Below are positions 62,457 to 64,000 of a stretch of 64,000 nucleotides of DNA, one piece after another. The stretch is from Mycoplana rhizolycopersici (GTDB lineage Bacteria > Pseudomonadota > Alphaproteobacteria > Rhizobiales > Rhizobiaceae), in assembly GCF_013378445.1 (NCBI RefSeq), contig NZ_JABXYK010000011.1, forward strand, positions 62,001-126,000, read 5' to 3'. Position numbers and translations under genes: made by a program. Within the stretch, counting starts at the first letter, position 1. Each line of letters begins with the position of its first letter. The notes beneath the pieces are model-generated. The model was not told where the DNA came from. It was given only the letters and a program-made list of their open reading frames with translations, and made no database searches.

Positions 62457-64000
62457 ATGAATCTTCGCACGGCCGCCGACGGCGGAATTCCAGCCACAGA
62501 AGAGAAGCAAACCGCATCGTGGCATGCGCTCTCGACCGCCGCTGTATTCGCCGAACTCAAAACGAGCGACGAAGGCCTCGATGCGCAGGAGGCCGGGCGG
62601 CGTCTTGAGCGCTACGGTCCGAACGAGCTGCCTGCCCCGCCACCGCGCCATCCGCTGCTGCGCTTCCTCGCCCAGTTCAACAACACGCTGATCTATTTCC
62701 TGCTTTCGGCCGCCGTGCTGGCGGCAGTCCTCGGCCATGTGATCGATGCCTGCGTCATCGTCGCCGTCGTTGTCGTCAACGCCCTGGTCGGTTTCATCCA
62801 GGAGGGGCGCGCCGAAGAGGCGCTTAACGCCATCCGCGACATGATCGCGCCGCATGCCCGCGTATTGCGCGCAGACCGCCAGCACGACATCGATGCGCGC
62901 GGTATCGTTCCCGGAGACGTCGTCATGCTGGAGGCCGGCGACATGGTGCCTGCCGATCTGCGCATCGTGCGTGCCCGCAATCTTCTGGCGAACGAAGCGA
63001 TCCTGACGGGAGAATCGCTCCCCGCGGAAAAACACGAGCAGCCGGTCGCGCCCGAGGCGGCGCTGGGCGATCGCCACTGCATGCTCTTTTCCGGCACGCT
63101 GCTCGCCACCGGGCAGGCGACCGGCATTGCAGTTGCAACCGGCGCCGGAACGGAGATCGGCCGCATCTCCGCCCTGATCGGCGAAGTCCAGACGCTGGAA
63201 ACCCCGCTCCTGCGGCAGATCAACCGGTTCGGACGGCTCTTCACCTATTTCGCGCTCGCAACCGCCGTGGCGCTGATGGGTTTCGCGATGCTGGTGCACG
63301 ACTATCCGTGGGTCGATGCGCTGATGATCGTTGTCGCGCTCGCGGTCGGCGTCGTGCCCGAGGGCCTGCCGGCCGTGATCACCATCACCCTTGCGATCGG
63401 CGTCCAGCGCATGGCGCGGCGCAACGCCGTCGTGCGACGCCTGCCTGCCGTCGAAACGCTTGGTGCCGTCTCGGTCATCTGCTCCGACAAGACCGGGACC
63501 TTGACCAAGAACGAGATGACCGCCCGCACGATCGCAACCGCCGACCGTGAAACGCTGGTGACGGGCGCCGGCTACTCCCCGGACGGCCGCATCGAGACTT
63601 TCGAAGACGGCGCTGCTCCGGCAGAAACGCTTCTGGTTCGCACGGCCCTTCTCTGCAACGACGCCGAACTGGTCGAGGCGGCGGGACGCTGGAATGTCCT
63701 GGGCGACCCGATGGAAGGTGCGCTCGTCACGCTCGCCATGAAGGCCGGGCTTCACCCCGAAGCGGAGCGGGAACGCTTCGCCCGCATCGACGAAATCCCC
63801 TTCGACGCCCAGCATCGCTTCATGGCGACGCTCAACCGCGATCCAGAAGGCGGCGGCCGCATCTTCGTCAAGGGCGCGCCGGAACGCGTGCTTGCCATGT
63901 GCGCCGGCCAGATGTCCGGCCAGATATCCGGCCAGCATGTCGGCACCGATGCGGCCGTCGACGCTGAATACTGGCGCAAACGCATCGCGGCAGCAGCCGC
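62457..64000 (+). CDS. Cation-transporting P-type ATPase, P2-like (partial)
   Basis: The first 514 residues or so; the right edge cuts it. The N-terminal cation-ATPase domain ([20 protein letters not shown]) is followed by membrane helices, TGES, the calcium-pump-like [15 protein letters not shown] and the phosphorylation motif [10 protein letters not shown] near residue 344. The nucleotide-binding KGAPERVL follows. It is of the Ca/Mg-pump (P2) type, not the heavy-metal type of FixI. A repeat [11 protein letters not shown] occurs in the N-domain. GGAG precedes the ATG. An anaerobox lies upstream. Confidence 0.9.
   Translation, partial: MNLRTAADGGIPATEEKQTASWHALSTAAVFAELKTSDEGLDAQEAGRRLERYGPNELPAPPPRHPLLRFLAQFNNTLIYFLLSAAVLAAVLGHVIDACVIVAVVVVNALVGFIQEGRAEEALNAIRDMIAPHARVLRADRQHDIDARGIVPGDVVMLEAGDMVPADLRIVRARNLLANEAILTGESLPAEKHEQPVAPEAALGDRHCMLFSGTLLATGQATGIAVATGAGTEIGRISALIGEVQTLETPLLRQINRFGRLFTYFALATAVALMGFAMLVHDYPWVDALMIVVALAVGVVPEGLPAVITITLAIGVQRMARRNAVVRRLPAVETLGAVSVICSDKTGTLTKNEMTARTIATADRETLVTGAGYSPDGRIETFEDGAAPAETLLVRTALLCNDAELVEAAGRWNVLGDPMEGALVTLAMKAGLHPEAERERFARIDEIPFDAQHRFMATLNRDPEGGGRIFVKGAPERVLAMCAGQMSGQISGQHVGTDAAVDAEYWRKRIAAAA

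Overview
The window looks like chromosomal DNA of a rhizobial alphaproteobacterium (Hyphomicrobiales, Rhizobiaceae-like). The evidence is a complete acpXL-lpxXL cluster for very-long-chain lipid A acylation, fixNOQP and fixGHIS with an FnrN-type regulator, an aerobic (CobN-type) cobalamin pathway, high GC content, and dispersed palindromes with CTTGT or ACAAG loops. I see no tRNA, rRNA, CRISPR array, insertion sequence or prophage. Both ends cut through a gene.

Layout. (1) 1-4047: a sugar ABC transporter (two permeases, one binding protein; minus) and a divergent LacI regulator, with three similar candidate operators between them. (2) 4368-5804: gnd. (3) 5983-15681: fixG-H-I-S and fixN-O-Q-P (both minus) flanking a small SRPBCC/VOC pair, plus a hemerythrin gene divergent from fixN. 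(4) 15731-21453: lpxXL, adh2XL, fabF1XL, fabF2XL, fabZXL and acpXL (minus). (5) 21853-22578: fnrN with two anaeroboxes. (6) 22724-42850: cobalamin genes in three blocks (cbiB-cobC-cobB-cobA-cobE; cobO-GFA-cobN-cobW-cobU-cbtA-cbtB behind a cobalamin riboswitch; cobQ), interrupted by a patatin/GntP/TSUP group and a coiled-coil peptidoglycan-binding protein. (7) 43956-48477: a betaine-type ABC transporter and a cobalamin-independent betaine-homocysteine-type methyltransferase. (8) 48822-51944: an orphan binding protein and small genes. (9) 52052-62265: a corrinoid methyl-transfer cluster comprising a non-pyrrolysine MttB-family methyltransferase, corrinoid protein, DUF1638, formyltransferase, virulence-factor domain, MetV-like and MetF-like proteins, methyl-THF:corrinoid methyltransferase and RACo-type activator. 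(10) 62457-64000: a cation P-type ATPase, cut by the right edge.

The second half reads as one programme. A quaternary amine is taken up, its methyl group passes to a corrinoid protein and then to tetrahydrofolate, and methyl-THF is probably oxidised by the MetVF-like pair. The cob genes nearby supply the cofactor. Perfect anaeroboxes before fixG, fixN/hemerythrin, fnrN and the last P-type ATPase tie those genes to FnrN/FixK control.

The most unusual signals are: Gly/Arg-rich GGGRR-like tails on several proteins of the methyl-transfer cluster; the MetVF-type pair in an apparently aerobic organism; a CobN with a low-complexity insertion carrying rhizobial repeat sequence in frame; a FabF2XL lacking the catalytic cysteine; and a large unexplained dyad between the divergent mttB and corrinoid-protein genes.
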